Both the position numbers and the translations under genes were made by a program. Below are positions 1 to 9,307 of a stretch of 64,000 bases of DNA, in pieces; within the stretch, counting starts at the first letter, position 1, and every line of letters begins with the position of its first letter. Origin of the DNA: Enterococcus hulanensis (GTDB lineage: Bacteria; Bacillota; Bacilli; Lactobacillales; Enterococcaceae); contig NZ_BJED01000004.1 in the NCBI RefSeq assembly GCF_005405485.1, positions 62,001 through 126,000 of the forward strand, given 5' to 3'. Under the pieces are notes generated by a model. It was not told where the DNA came from and did no database searches. It worked only from the letters and a program-made list of their open reading frames with translations.

Positions 1-448
1 GCATCATTAATGCTTCTCCGTATTGCTTCGATTCGATTGCTTCTTTCAGTTCAATGTAGCCGCGGTCATAGCGGCGCATGAAGCCAACCTGAACCAATTT
101 CTTCCCATAAGCAACTTCCGCATCAACGATCCGGCGGCAGCCTTCCGCATCCATCGCTAATGGCTTTTCGCAGAAAACATATTTCCCATGCTTGATTGCT
201 TCTAACACATACTGCTCATGAGTCGGGTCCCAAGAAGTCACAACAACGACATCCACATCTTCAGAAGCGATCAATGCTTCTCCGGTTTCAAAGAATTTAG
301 CATCGACACGTTTGGCAACCTCTTTAGCGGCTTTTACATTGATATCTGAGACTGCTGTCACATAAGCCCCTTGTGTTTTCTGATTGATCCTGTCGATATG
401 CTCGATGCCGATTGCACCTGTTCCGATAACGCCCACTTTTACTCTCAA
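1..448 (-). CDS. iolG: Gfo/Idh/MocA oxidoreductase, probable inositol 2-dehydrogenase (3' part outside window)
   Basis: NAD-dependent dehydrogenase expected to oxidise myo-inositol to 2-keto-myo-inositol, the first step of inositol breakdown. The N-terminus reads RVKVGVIGTGAIG, a Rossmann nucleotide-binding loop, followed by the family motif CEKPLA. About 149 codons are visible and the C-terminal half lies beyond the left edge. The start is TTG at 448-446 behind a GGGGGA ribosome site; no ATG fits. It is the last visible gene of a minus-strand inositol operon, which supports the IolG reading, but the family is broad and a related inositol or scyllo-inositol dehydrogenase cannot be excluded. 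Confidence 0.75.
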   Translation of the reverse strand, partial: MRVKVGVIGTGAIGIEHIDRINQKTQGAYVTAVSDINVKAAKEVAKRVDAKFFETGEALIASEDVDVVVVTSWDPTHEQYVLEAIKHGKYVFCEKPLAMDAEGCRRIVDAEVAYGKKLVQVGFMRRYDRGYIELKEAIESKQYGEALMM

Positions 449-484
449 TTACTTATCCCCCTGTTCTGTTGTTTAAGCACACAT

Positions 485-498
485 AGTATGCGCTTACA
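485..498 (-). promoter_or_regulatory. cre-like site (CcpA) upstream of iolG
   Basis: On the minus strand this reads TGTAAGCGCATACT, one base off the usual cre consensus TGWAANCGNTNWCA at position 10 and another at the last base. It lies 37 bp upstream of the iolG start, within the operon, so it could act as a roadblock or control an internal promoter. Assignment is by consensus only. Confidence 0.4.
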
Positions 499-560
499 AA
501 ATTATTCCTGTGTAGCTTTTATTCTTAAAAGGTAGAGCCCTCTCTTTGCTCCGCCTTTTA

Positions 561-1721
561 CTACCCATAAGCTTGTACATATAATTCCTTTATTTGACTA
601 TGACTAGGCACCTTTTTATTATTTTGCGGACTTCCGCTGGCCAACGCATCCGCGGCCATTTTGTCTAAGGCTGCCATAAACGCTTGCTGATCAATACCAT
701 AATCTCGGATCGTTGGGATCGACAGCTGCTCACAGAGTTCTTGGATCTTTTTAATCAGATACTCCGCAGCCTCTTCCGTCGATAATTCTTCGGCTGCCGG
801 ATAAATAAATCTGGCGATCGTCGCTAATTCAGCCTGAATAGCATCCTTTGAGAATTCTAAAAAGACCGGCAATAACATCGCATTTGATATCCCATGAGGA
901 ATGTGAAAAAGTGCCCCCACCGGTCGACTCATTCCATGAATCAATGTGACTGACGCATTCGAAAAGGCAATCCCCGCCTCCGTTGAAGCTAAGCTCATTT
1001 GTTCTCTGGCTTCAGTGTCGTCGCCATTTTCGTATGCCTGAGAAAGCGTGTTCAAAATTTTCTTCATCGCTTCCAGTGAAAATAGTCGTGTCACCTCATT
1101 GGCTTTGACCGATACATAGGATTCCAGCGCGTGACATAAGGCATCGACTCCGGTCGCCGCGGTTACTTTCGGCGGTACAGTTTTCGTGAAATCAGAATCA
1201 ACGATTGAAATCTGGGGCATGAAAACGAGATCCTTCATCATCATTTTGACTGCCGTTTTTGTATTGGTAATAACTGCCACATCGGTCACTTCCGAACCAG
1301 TTCCCGCAGTTGTTGGAACAGCAATCAGCGGAATCCCCGCTTGCAGCTGATCAAAATCCCTTACATGAATCGCCTCGAGACTTAATTGATTAGCCGCCAA
1401 AACGGCTACCACCTTGGCTGTATCCAAACAGCTGCCGCCGCCAAAAGCAATGATATGATCACATTGATATTTTTGAAACAACTTCAACGCGTCATAGACG
1501 TTTTCTTGTGTCGGTTCGGCTTGAATGTCTGTATACTCGGCTAACTGATCACTTGTTTTTCCTAACAGCTCCTTGACCTTTTGGAGATGTCCCGTTTGCT
1601 GCATAACCGTATCACTAATGATTAACGGCTTGTTGCCTAATTTTTCTGATTCTTCCATAAGAAATTGGATCGTTCCCCCGCCTATTCTTAAATTGGCAGG
1701 CATTTTCAGTTGAATATTCAC
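561..1721 (-). CDS. iron-containing alcohol dehydrogenase
   Basis: A 386-residue group III (Fe-dependent) alcohol dehydrogenase, full length for the family. It shows the cofactor motif GGGSCLDTAK, the TTAGTGSEVT segment and the metal-binding histidine region LIHGMSRPVGALFHIPHG. It sits between iolA and iolG in the same orientation. This enzyme is not a standard iol gene. My inference is that it disposes of an aldehyde made by the pathway, for example reducing malonate semialdehyde to 3-hydroxypropionate, but substrate cannot be read from sequence. Function as an Fe-ADH is near certain; the pathway role is a guess. Confidence 0.85.
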   Translation of the reverse strand: MNIQLKMPANLRIGGGTIQFLMEESEKLGNKPLIISDTVMQQTGHLQKVKELLGKTSDQLAEYTDIQAEPTQENVYDALKLFQKYQCDHIIAFGGGSCLDTAKVVAVLAANQLSLEAIHVRDFDQLQAGIPLIAVPTTAGTGSEVTDVAVITNTKTAVKMMMKDLVFMPQISIVDSDFTKTVPPKVTAATGVDALCHALESYVSVKANEVTRLFSLEAMKKILNTLSQAYENGDDTEAREQMSLASTEAGIAFSNASVTLIHGMSRPVGALFHIPHGISNAMLLPVFLEFSKDAIQAELATIARFIYPAAEELSTEEAAEYLIKKIQELCEQLSIPTIRDYGIDQQAFMAALDKMAADALASGSPQNNKKVPSHSQIKELYVQAYG

Positions 1722-1763
1722 AGAAAAAACCTCTTTCTGGCTAATCGCCTATATCAGAATCCT

Positions 1764-1786
1764 CGAAGCTCTTTGACAGAGCTTCG
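1764..1786. other. intercistronic hairpin between iolA and the alcohol dehydrogenase gene
   Basis: CGAAGCTCT and AGAGCTTCG form a 9 bp stem with a 5 nt loop. There is no U-tract on the minus (transcribed) strand, so it looks like an mRNA-processing or stability element rather than a terminator. Confidence 0.4.
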
Positions 1787-1796
1787 AAGCAAATCT

Positions 1797-3251
1797 TTAT
1801 ATCTCACTTTGTGCATAACGAGCTGTAACTACTTTTCGATGGGTATAAAATTCAACACTGTCTTTGCCATTGGCATGCAGATCGCCAAAGAAAGAGTGCT
1901 TCCAGCCCGAAAAGGCAAACCAAGCCATCGGCGCCGGTACGCCAAGATTGATTCCCAGCATTCCAGCATCAACATTTTCTCTAAAGTAGCGAATCGCCGA
2001 AGCGTTGTTGGTATACAGACACGAACCGTTCGCAAATTCAGATTCATTCGTCAGCTCAACCGCTGCCTTTAAATCTTTCACCCGCACGATTGATGCCACT
2101 GGGGCAAAAATCTCATCTTGCCAGATTTTCATATCCATCGTGACATTGTCAAAAATCGTAGGTCCAACAAAATAGCCTTTTTCTGGAATATTTTCGCGAC
2201 CATCCAGCAATAGATCCGCCCCTTCATCGACCCCTTTTTGAATATAATCAAAGGTCCGCTGCTGCGCTTCTTTTCGAATGACCGGTCCTAAGAAGACCCC
2301 TTCATCCAAGCCATTGCCGATCTTGACTGCTTTTGCCGCAGCCTTAAATTTTTCAACAAACTGATCTGCGATCGCCTCTTCCAAAACGATGACAGAAGCT
2401 GCCATGCAACGTTCGCCAGCAGAACCATAAGCTCCGCCAATAAGGTCTTTGACTGCTCGATCAATGTTGGCATCCTTCAACACAACAACATGGTTTTTCG
2501 CTCCAGTCAATGCTTGTACCCGTTTCAGATTTTTTGTGCCTTCGCGGTAAACATATTCACCGACATTTTTTGACCCTACGAAGCTGATACCTTTTACTAA
2601 CGGATCTTGCAACAACGTGTTAACAACATCATGAGCACCATAAACGACGTTGAAAACACCGCTTGGAAATCCTGCCTCTTCGATCAGCTCAACAATTTTT
2701 TCCATCAATAACGGCGTTTTTTCTGAAGGCTTCAGCACCACCGTATTTCCTGCCGCCAGCGCCATCGGGAAGATCCAGAAAGGCACCATCATTGGAAAAT
2801 TAAACGGTGTGATCCCGCCAATTACTCCGATCGGGTAACGATAATTCGTGATCTCAATATCAGTCGCCGCTGTCGACAAGGAATCTCCCATAATTAAATT
2901 AGTGATTCCCGCTGCGTGCTCGACATTTTCGATTCCTCGCTGAACTTCTCCCAGCGACTCGGATAATGATTTCCCATTTTCCAGCGTAATCAAACGTGCC
3001 AATTCGCTCTTATGTTCTGTTAAAAGCTGATGCAGTTTGAAAAGATAACGTCCGCGAACTGGAACCGGAACTTTTTTCCAAGTTTGAAAGGCAGCATCAG
3101 CAGCTCTGACTGCTTCGGCCGTTTCTGTTTTGCTGGATAATGGTACATTCACCAGTGCTTCTTCTGTAGCCGGATTGACGACTTCTTCAAATTCTGTTGC
3201 TCGACTTGCAACCCAACGACCATCAATATAATTTCTTAAAAATCTTGTCAT
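1797..3251 (-). CDS. iolA: methylmalonate/malonate-semialdehyde dehydrogenase
   Basis: A 484-residue aldehyde dehydrogenase of the MmsA/IolA group, which oxidises malonate semialdehyde with CoA to acetyl-CoA and CO2 at the end of inositol catabolism. Visible are the nucleotide-binding region [13 protein letters not shown], the catalytic cysteine in [10 protein letters not shown], and [11 protein letters not shown] where most aldehyde dehydrogenases have a general-base Glu, a known mark of the MMSDH subfamily. The length is usual. It follows iolB with a short gap and lies in the same operon. Confidence 0.9.
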   Translation of the reverse strand: MTRFLRNYIDGRWVASRATEFEEVVNPATEEALVNVPLSSKTETAEAVRAADAAFQTWKKVPVPVRGRYLFKLHQLLTEHKSELARLITLENGKSLSESLGEVQRGIENVEHAAGITNLIMGDSLSTAATDIEITNYRYPIGVIGGITPFNFPMMVPFWIFPMALAAGNTVVLKPSEKTPLLMEKIVELIEEAGFPSGVFNVVYGAHDVVNTLLQDPLVKGISFVGSKNVGEYVYREGTKNLKRVQALTGAKNHVVVLKDANIDRAVKDLIGGAYGSAGERCMAASVIVLEEAIADQFVEKFKAAAKAVKIGNGLDEGVFLGPVIRKEAQQRTFDYIQKGVDEGADLLLDGRENIPEKGYFVGPTIFDNVTMDMKIWQDEIFAPVASIVRVKDLKAAVELTNESEFANGSCLYTNNASAIRYFRENVDAGMLGINLGVPAPMAWFAFSGWKHSFFGDLHANGKDSVEFYTHRKVVTARYAQSEI

Positions 3252-3304
3252 TCAATTTCCTCCTAAAAACCTAACTAAACTTTATGTGTCTGACAGCGAA
3301 TTAA

Positions 3305-4129
3305 CTACTTGCGCTGCAAGATCCATTCGTGTTTCTTTTCATTGTGGAATTTCCAAATTCGCTCAGGCCCCGCCATCACATTTAAATAGTAGGAAGTATA
3401 TCCATCTGCTACTCCAACTGGATGATAGCCCTTGGGAACTTCGACGACATTTTGGTGCTCCACCGTCATCGTTTCATCTAACGAACGGTCCTCTGTGTAT
3501 ACTCGTTGAAAGACAAAACCCTGCTCTGGATCAAGCTCATGATAATAAGTTTCCTCTAAAAAGGACTCATGAGGCAGATTCTCTTGATCATGCTTATGAG
3601 GAGGATAGCTGGAAAAATTGCCGCCCTCGGTATAAACCTCGACCACCAGCAAGCTGCTGGCAGTATCGACATTGTCCGGTAAAATATTATGGACGAGCCG
3701 TTTATTCTGATAAAGGCCGCGTTCTTCGACGGTATTATCCTCTGCACGAATCACACACACCGGCAACGCTTTTTTCGCTGGTGAATAGCAAAGTGCCAAT
3801 CGGACATTGTCTGTAGTTGCCACAAGTTCAAACGAATGCTCCGCTGGAAGATAAATACTATCGGTTGGAATCTTTTCAAAAACAGATTCTCGTGTTCCTA
3901 AATCTTCATACCAAGTGTCTGCTGCTTTAACCTTAATTTTCCCGGTCAAAACGACGATGCAGACCTCCTGTTGACTGCCGATTTCCTTGTAAGAAGCACC
4001 CTTTTCCAGCTCTAAAATCTGAAATTCGATATAACTCAAATCAGAATTAGCCTGCCGAATATTTTGGATTTGTTTTACTCCAGGTGCCAGTTCTTTGTTT
4101 AATGGTTGATGCTTCAATGTCTTTTCCAA
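3305..4129 (-). CDS. iolB: 5-deoxy-glucuronate isomerase
   Basis: A 274-residue cupin-type isomerase converting 5-deoxy-glucuronate to 2-deoxy-5-keto-gluconate, the substrate of IolC. The segment FSSYPPHKHDQ with its His pair, followed by EETYYHELDPEQGF, matches the metal-binding bicupin core of IolB. Full length for the family. It lies between iolD and iolA in a compact minus-strand operon, as expected for an iol locus. Confidence 0.92.
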   Translation of the reverse strand: MEKTLKHQPLNKELAPGVKQIQNIRQANSDLSYIEFQILELEKGASYKEIGSQQEVCIVVLTGKIKVKAADTWYEDLGTRESVFEKIPTDSIYLPAEHSFELVATTDNVRLALCYSPAKKALPVCVIRAEDNTVEERGLYQNKRLVHNILPDNVDTASSLLVVEVYTEGGNFSSYPPHKHDQENLPHESFLEETYYHELDPEQGFVFQRVYTEDRSLDETMTVEHQNVVEVPKGYHPVGVADGYTSYYLNVMAGPERIWKFHNEKKHEWILQRK

Positions 4130-4167
4130 TCAATCCACTCCTTATTTTCAATCACAAAAAGCAATAT

Positions 4168-6093
4168 TTAATACTTTCTGATAGTGGCAAGTTTCGCTTG
4201 TTTGGCTTTGTAAGCCTCCTGCACAGCTGCTTTACCCGATACCTCTGAGATACCGACGTTCCACCAGCTGCCGTCGTACCCGTCTGTCATGGTTTTAGGA
4301 AGTACCTTTATCTCAATCAGCGTCGATCGTGTTTGCTTCTTCGCATCCTCGACCGCTGCTTGTAACTCTGCAATCGAGTTTACCCGATACGTTTTTGCGC
4401 CATAGCCTTCAGCAACTTTGGCGTAATCGACGTTCATGATCTCGTCCTTGGTATTTCTGAATTCGGTTCCTTGGCTAGCTCCGCCATTGTCCATCTGTAA
4501 ATTATTGATACAGCCGAAACCAGAATTATCGAAAAGAACAATGTTGATTTTTTTATCATATTGCAAACTAGAAACCAGCTCGCTATGCAGCATCAAGAAA
4601 CTGCCATCGCCTACTAAGGCATAGACCTCTTGTTCTGGTCGAGCCATTCGTACGCCCATCGCACCAGCGATTTCATAGCCCATACAAGAATAACCGTATT
4701 CCAAATGATAGGTATTCTCCTTCACAGGATTCCATAGGCGCTGCATATCTCCCGGCAATGAACCGGCTGAACCGATCACGATCGCGTCTTCATCAACAAA
4801 ATCATTTAAATGAATAAAGACCTCTGTTTGCGTCAAATTCGTAGCCAACGCATCGGCATATTCATTTAAGATTTCTTGAGAAAAATGATCTTTGATTTCT
4901 GGCGTAAAGTCTTTACGGTTAAAATGCGCAGCTTTCAACCGATTTCGCTCACTGATCCATTCTTCCTTCAGTTCATTGATCTTCTCGCCATAGGCGGTTT
5001 GATAACCTTCGATCATTGGGGCAAGCTGCTCCAAGGTCGCTTTCGCATCACCAACCACTTGAAAGGCTTCCAGCTTAGCGGCCTGTTGTCTGCTTACGTT
5101 AATATTCATCATTTTCGCTTGTTCAAAATTAAAAATACTTTTAGAAGCTGACGTAAAATCAGTGTAGCGTGTGCCGATCCCAATAATCAGATCCGCCTGC
5201 TGCACAGCTTTATTAGCAGCCGAAGTTCCCAAAATCCCCATTCCGCCGAGATTGTTTTTAAATTTCCACGAAACGGTCGATTTACCTGCGTGCGTTTCAA
5301 CTAACGGAATCTGACAATCTCTTGAGATTTGCTCAAGAATCTCACCAGCCTCCGAATATTTGCAGCCGCCTCCTACGATGATGACAGGTCGTTTGCTGTC
5401 CTTTATTCGTTGACTCGCTCCAGCAAGCTCACGAGCGGTCGGAATCCTGCGATCAATATAATGTACTCTTTTTTTGAAAAATTCTTCCGGATAATCATAG
5501 GCTTCTGCCTCCACATCCTGCGGCAGACAAATCGTTGCCGGCCCCATCGTTGCCGGGTTCGTCATGACTTCAAAGGCCCGCAATAACGCAGACATCAACT
5601 GCTCTGGTCGATTGACGCGGTCCCAGTAACGAGAAACAGCTTGAAATGCATCATTTGTCGAAAAGGCTACGCTACCTGCATGTTCTAGCTGCTGCAAAAC
5701 CGGATCAGGCTGACGTGTAGCAAACGTATCCGCCGGTAAAAAAAGTACGGGGATATTATTTGCGAATGCAGTACCCGCTGCTGTTAACAGATTGGCCGCG
5801 CCCGGTCCAGCAGATGTTGATACAGCAAAAATTTTCTTGCGTAAATTCTGTCTGGCAAAGGCAGTAGCCGCGTGGGCCATCCCCTGTTCATTTTTTCCGC
5901 TATAGCTTTTCAAATGTCCGGGCTCTAATTCCAGCGCCTGACCGATCCCCAAAACATTTCCGTGACCATAAACATGAAAGATCCCTTCAACATAAGGCGT
6001 TTCTTTGCCGTCGATGCTGATGTATTGTTGATTCAAAAATTTTAGTAATGCTTGTGCTGTTGTTAAACAAACCGTCTTTTCCATTTTCTTCAC
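4168..6093 (-). CDS. iolD: 3D-(3,5/4)-trihydroxycyclohexane-1,2-dione hydrolase
   Basis: A 641-residue thiamine-diphosphate enzyme that opens the cyclohexane-dione ring to 5-deoxy-glucuronate. It has the three acetolactate-synthase-like domains: an N-terminal Pyr domain containing GHGNVLGIGQALE, a central domain, and a C-terminal domain with the ThDP/Mg motif GDGSFLMLHSE followed by the distal Asn in LFDNSGFG. Length agrees with other IolD proteins. Its start follows the iolC stop directly, indicating translational coupling. Confidence 0.93.
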   Translation of the reverse strand: MKKMEKTVCLTTAQALLKFLNQQYISIDGKETPYVEGIFHVYGHGNVLGIGQALELEPGHLKSYSGKNEQGMAHAATAFARQNLRKKIFAVSTSAGPGAANLLTAAGTAFANNIPVLFLPADTFATRQPDPVLQQLEHAGSVAFSTNDAFQAVSRYWDRVNRPEQLMSALLRAFEVMTNPATMGPATICLPQDVEAEAYDYPEEFFKKRVHYIDRRIPTARELAGASQRIKDSKRPVIIVGGGCKYSEAGEILEQISRDCQIPLVETHAGKSTVSWKFKNNLGGMGILGTSAANKAVQQADLIIGIGTRYTDFTSASKSIFNFEQAKMMNINVSRQQAAKLEAFQVVGDAKATLEQLAPMIEGYQTAYGEKINELKEEWISERNRLKAAHFNRKDFTPEIKDHFSQEILNEYADALATNLTQTEVFIHLNDFVDEDAIVIGSAGSLPGDMQRLWNPVKENTYHLEYGYSCMGYEIAGAMGVRMARPEQEVYALVGDGSFLMLHSELVSSLQYDKKINIVLFDNSGFGCINNLQMDNGGASQGTEFRNTKDEIMNVDYAKVAEGYGAKTYRVNSIAELQAAVEDAKKQTRSTLIEIKVLPKTMTDGYDGSWWNVGISEVSGKAAVQEAYKAKQAKLATIRKY

Positions 6094-6094
6094 C

Positions 6095-7138
6095 TTAAAT
6101 CCGAGCGATCATTTCGCCGTATATTTCTTTCTCCAATGTAATAAAATCTTTTACCTCCTGAGTCGTCGGTAAGGAATCTGAGCAGTTATTGCTTTTGACC
6201 ATCATTGACGCTTCCGCTGAGCCAAACTCTAAACAATCGATAATCTCCCAGCCTTCGAATAAACCGTATAAGAAACCCGAGCCATAACCATCTCCGCCGC
6301 CAAAGCCTTTGCGTGCTTCCACCGGAAACGGCTTGATTGAAAACTGCTGCTGATCGGCCGTATAAGCAGTCGATCCTTTCATTCCATGTTTGATTACGAC
6401 AATCTCAGCACCACAACTGTGCCAAAAAGCAGCGCTTTCATTATCTGACATGTTAGGCTGGATCAACTTCTCTGTTAGATCGAACTCTTCTCTTGAACCC
6501 ATGATAATGTCTGATTCCTTGGCAATCATCGAATAGTAAATAGAAATATCATCGTTGTTCTTCCAGTTATAAGCGCGGTAATCAATATCAAAAATAATTT
6601 TGACATTGTTCCTTTTCGCCAGCATCACTGCCTTTATCACGGCTTCTCTGGACGGGCTCTCTGCTAGTGCAGTACCTGAGATCAATAGTGCTTTTGACCG
6701 TTTCAAGTAGTCCTCATCAATATCCTCAACACTAAGCTGCAGGTCTGCGGCTTGATTTCGATACATCAAAATATTACTTTCCTTTGATGAGAGCATTTCG
6801 GTAAAGGTCAGCCCCAGCTTTTCACCATGCTGCGCTTTGCTGATCTGAGACGTATCGATGCCTTGTTCATTGAAATAATCGATCACATACTCGCCAAACT
6901 GATCGTCCGATACTGTTCCGATAAAACCAGCTTTCATGCCATGTTTGGTAACACCCACAGCAATATTGGCAGGAGATCCGCCCACAAATTTTTCAAACAT
7001 ATGGACCTTTTTCAATGGTTTAAACTCTTCTTTGACTTGATCATTGTAGGCAGGATTAAAATCAATAGCGACTCTTCCTAAAAGCAGCAAGTCAAATTCT
7101 TTTGATTGGTCAAACTTTATATAACTCAATATATCCAC
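6095..7138 (-). CDS. iolC: 5-dehydro-2-deoxygluconokinase
   Basis: A 347-residue PfkB-family sugar kinase that phosphorylates 2-deoxy-5-keto-gluconate. The N-terminal substrate region is GRVAIDFNP, with FVGGSPANIAVG downstream, and the ATP/anion-hole motif GFGGGDGYGSGF carries the catalytic Asp. It is the first gene of the iol operon and is preceded by a promoter overlapping a LacI-type operator. Length and context fit IolC well. Confidence 0.92.
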   Translation of the reverse strand: MDILSYIKFDQSKEFDLLLLGRVAIDFNPAYNDQVKEEFKPLKKVHMFEKFVGGSPANIAVGVTKHGMKAGFIGTVSDDQFGEYVIDYFNEQGIDTSQISKAQHGEKLGLTFTEMLSSKESNILMYRNQAADLQLSVEDIDEDYLKRSKALLISGTALAESPSREAVIKAVMLAKRNNVKIIFDIDYRAYNWKNNDDISIYYSMIAKESDIIMGSREEFDLTEKLIQPNMSDNESAAFWHSCGAEIVVIKHGMKGSTAYTADQQQFSIKPFPVEARKGFGGGDGYGSGFLYGLFEGWEIIDCLEFGSAEASMMVKSNNCSDSLPTTQEVKDFITLEKEIYGEMIARI

Positions 7139-7168
7139 CTCTTTATCCGTTCTTCTATTTCTGAGGCA

Positions 7169-7197
7169 AGTATAGCACGCTAAAACTCAGCGTGCAA
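7169..7197 (-). promoter_or_regulatory. iolC promoter with operator O1 in its spacer
   Basis: Read on the minus strand, TTGCAC (7197-7192) and TATACT (7174-7169) are separated by exactly 17 nt. The spacer is filled by the palindrome with arms GCACGC and GCGTGC (7175-7195, 9 nt centre). Repressor binding here would block polymerase directly. The neighbouring LacI-type gene is the obvious regulator. Confidence 0.75.
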
Positions 7198-7208
7198 TAT
7201 TTATTTTC

Positions 7209-7226
7209 GCACGCATAATTGCGTGC
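7209..7226. promoter_or_regulatory. operator O2 of the inositol operon
   Basis: An 18 bp palindrome, GCACGCA-TAAT-TGCGTGC, just upstream of the iolC -35 box. It shares arms with O1 and with the site before the LacI-type gene. The O1-O2 centre spacing is about 32 bp, three helical turns, which would favour cooperative binding. Confidence 0.75.
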
Positions 7227-7242
7227 TATTTGAAAATAACGA

Positions 7243-7280
7243 CAAAAAAAGCGTGAATCGCCTTACATCACGATTCACGC
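7243..7280 (-). terminator. intrinsic terminator of the LacI-type regulator gene
   Basis: GCGTGAATCG and CGATTCACGC form a 10 bp stem with a 10 nt loop, followed on the minus strand by seven T residues. It separates the regulator transcript from the iolC promoter. Confidence 0.85.
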
Positions 7281-7285
7281 CTAGA

Positions 7286-8302
7286 TTAAATATTGTATTT
7301 TGTCTTAATAATTATATCAGTAAATAGCGCATCCTTTGTAATCATTTTATTATTTTGCAGCTGATTCGCTAACATCAGTAATGAACGATAGCCTTGAGTA
7401 AATCCATCTTGATCGATTAGAAAATCAACCCGATCGTTTTTCAGCATCTCAATATTGTTCTTAGTCAAATCATAAATGATTACATAGGGCCGCTTGCTTT
7501 CATCGATTTTTTCCAACGCTCGGGCAATTCCCGCTTGTCCGCCAGAAAAAACGACTACGCCATCTAAGTTTGAATAATTCTCCAAGGTGTTGCTTAAAAT
7601 CTTTTCAACCTCGGCGCTTGAATCAAAGCTGCTCTGAACACCCGTCAGCTCCAGTTCAGGAAACGACTCTTTCAATTCTTCAACAAAGCCTGCGACTCGT
7701 AAGCTGTTGACGCTATTTCCAAAGTAGCCGGTAATCGCTAGAACCTTGCCCGTTCCTTTCGTCAGCATACCTAGTAATCCCGCAGCCGTTTTTCCGCTTT
7801 TGAAGTTGTCCATCCCAACAAAACACTGTCGATTCGTACCAAGAATATCCGAATTAAAGGTAATGATGAGGATGCCCTGATCGGTCAATTGATTAATTTT
7901 TTCTCTGATACCATCACTATCTACTGGCATGATCGCAATCCCTTTTACTCCAAGCTCCACCAGTCGATCCAACGCCTGCAGCTGGGCCGCTTCATCGACC
8001 CCGTCTACCTCTTCTAAAAAGCAATCAATGTTTCGCTTTTTCAAATCCCCGATAATAGATTTCAGACCTGATCGGATCGGAATCATAAAAGAAGATTTCG
8101 CCAATTGTGTGACAATCCCCAGCTTGAGCGTTGTCTCTTTTATGACCTTCTTTTTCTTTGGAACATAGTTCATTTCCTTGGCGATTGCTTTGATTCTTTC
8201 TGCAACCTCAGGATTGATCCTTCCTCGATCGTTCAATGCCCGATCCACTGTTCCCCTAGACACTCCTGCCTTCTCAGCTATTTCTTTAATTGTACCCGCC
8301 AT
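7286..8302 (-). CDS. LacI-family transcriptional regulator of the inositol operon
   Basis: A 338-residue regulator with an N-terminal LacI helix-turn-helix (TIKEIAEKAGVSRGTVDRALND, roughly residues 3-25), a lysine-rich hinge (YVPKKKKV) and a periplasmic-binding-protein-like ligand domain. The start is ATG at 8302 behind AAAGGAGAGG. The gene lies immediately upstream of iolC with the same orientation, and matching palindromes overlap both its own promoter and that of iolC, so autoregulation and control of the iol genes are inferred. The usual inositol repressors of Bacillus (DeoR type) and of other bacteria (RpiR type) belong to other families, so this is an iolR analogue rather than iolR itself. 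Confidence 0.85.
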   Translation of the reverse strand: MAGTIKEIAEKAGVSRGTVDRALNDRGRINPEVAERIKAIAKEMNYVPKKKKVIKETTLKLGIVTQLAKSSFMIPIRSGLKSIIGDLKKRNIDCFLEEVDGVDEAAQLQALDRLVELGVKGIAIMPVDSDGIREKINQLTDQGILIITFNSDILGTNRQCFVGMDNFKSGKTAAGLLGMLTKGTGKVLAITGYFGNSVNSLRVAGFVEELKESFPELELTGVQSSFDSSAEVEKILSNTLENYSNLDGVVVFSGGQAGIARALEKIDESKRPYVIIYDLTKNNIEMLKNDRVDFLIDQDGFTQGYRSLLMLANQLQNNKMITKDALFTDIIIKTKYNI

Positions 8303-8331
8303 CTTGCCTCTCCTTTTTTCCTATTGTGTTT

Positions 8332-8372
8332 ATTTTATCACAAAACAAAAAAGCACGCAATTACGCGTGCTT
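8332..8372 (-). promoter_or_regulatory. promoter and operator of the LacI-type regulator
   Basis: On the minus strand TTGCGT (8360-8355), a 17 nt spacer and TAAAAT (8337-8332) form a promoter. The palindrome with 8 nt arms AAGCACGC/GCGTGCTT (8351-8372) overlaps the -35 box, matching the two operators near iolC and pointing to autorepression. Confidence 0.7.
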
Positions 8373-8402
8373 TTCATGGTGATTGATTCATTCTGCCAAC
8401 CT

Positions 8403-8780
8403 TTACCCAAGCTTCTGATTGATCCGCTCAATCTCTCGTTTGTATTTCAAATAATAAAAAATCCAGATACCAAAGAAAATAAGGAAAAAGGTCACAGACG
8501 CAGATAGGATGACCTGCCATCTAAAAGGAAACCACTGATTTACCCCGGCTGCGATCATAAAGGCAACAAAGCTTCCACCCATATGGATCAATGTCTGCGC
8601 TAATAGCGACAGCCTCTTCACATCATAAATCAAGCTCAGCAAACCAATCACCACCGATAGTAAAACAAAGCTCACCACGATTTTTCTGACCCCGCTATCC
8701 GCAAAAATAAATGCAAACAACATACAGATGGTACTGCCGAAGCCAATTGATTGGGCCAGCATTTTGATTATTTTTTTCAT
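8403..8780 (-). CDS. DUF3021-type membrane protein
   Basis: A 125-residue protein with four predicted membrane helices, typical of the DUF3021 family that is nearly always paired with a LytTR regulator. The start chosen is ATG 8780-8778 (MKKIIKMLAQSIGFG), which overlaps the stop of the LytTR gene as ATGA; a longer upstream reading is in the coding region of that gene and lacks a ribosome site. By family knowledge it probably antagonises or senses for the LytTR partner. No enzyme motif is seen. Confidence 0.75.
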   Translation of the reverse strand: MKKIIKMLAQSIGFGSTICMLFAFIFADSGVRKIVVSFVLLSVVIGLLSLIYDVKRLSLLAQTLIHMGGSFVAFMIAAGVNQWFPFRWQVILSASVTFFLIFFGIWIFYYLKYKREIERINQKLG

Positions 8781-9244
8781 TGTGCCTTCCTCCTTTGAAC
8801 ACCCAGCTGACATTTCAATTGATCAACAAAACGCCGAGAAACAGTAATTTTCTGTCCATTCTTCAAATAAGCATACAAGCTGCCGGAAAAGGCGACCTCC
8901 AGTTTTTGAATCTTCTTCGTATTGACCAATGCCGATTTTGAAACCTGTAAAAATTGCTCAGCAGGAAGTTCTTCCTTTAACGAAGCCAATGATTTACGGA
9001 TCGAATACTGCTCATTTTCTGTATACAATGTCACGATTTTATTGAATACTTCCAAATAAATGATTTCTGATTTATTTAACAGGATGATTTCATCCTTCAC
9101 TTTGATCACCAACTGATCCTCTTGATACGTCTCCAATCGACTAGCGATTTGATCGGCCAACTTCTCTTCCGCTGCTCGAATGCGAACCTCCGGAGCTATC
9201 CAATTTTTCCCAATCTCTATTTGAAGCTTCAATCCTTTAAACAT
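8777..9244 (-). CDS. LytTR DNA-binding regulator
   Basis: A 155-residue protein whose C-terminal two thirds is a LytTR domain: IIYLEVFNKIVTLYTENEQYSIRKSL, then FLQVSKSALVNTKKI and KITVSRRFVDQLK. There is no receiver domain, which is the usual form of regulators paired with DUF3021 membrane proteins. A direct repeat upstream (9308-9337) fits an autoregulatory LytTR site. The DUF3021 gene overlaps its stop by four bases, so both are co-translated. Confidence 0.85.
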   Translation of the reverse strand: MFKGLKLQIEIGKNWIAPEVRIRAAEEKLADQIASRLETYQEDQLVIKVKDEIILLNKSEIIYLEVFNKIVTLYTENEQYSIRKSLASLKEELPAEQFLQVSKSALVNTKKIQKLEVAFSGSLYAYLKNGQKITVSRRFVDQLKCQLGVQRRKAQ

Positions 9245-9307
9245 CTGCCTCCCCCCTCAATATCCTTATAATAATCGATTTCCTGTATAGAAAATAGACC
9301 TTTTCCC

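Noticed and set aside
1710-2072. Plus-strand reading frame of 120 codons opposite iolA and the alcohol dehydrogenase
   Set aside because: Entirely antisense to clear enzyme genes, no ribosome site and a composition that mirrors the coding strand.
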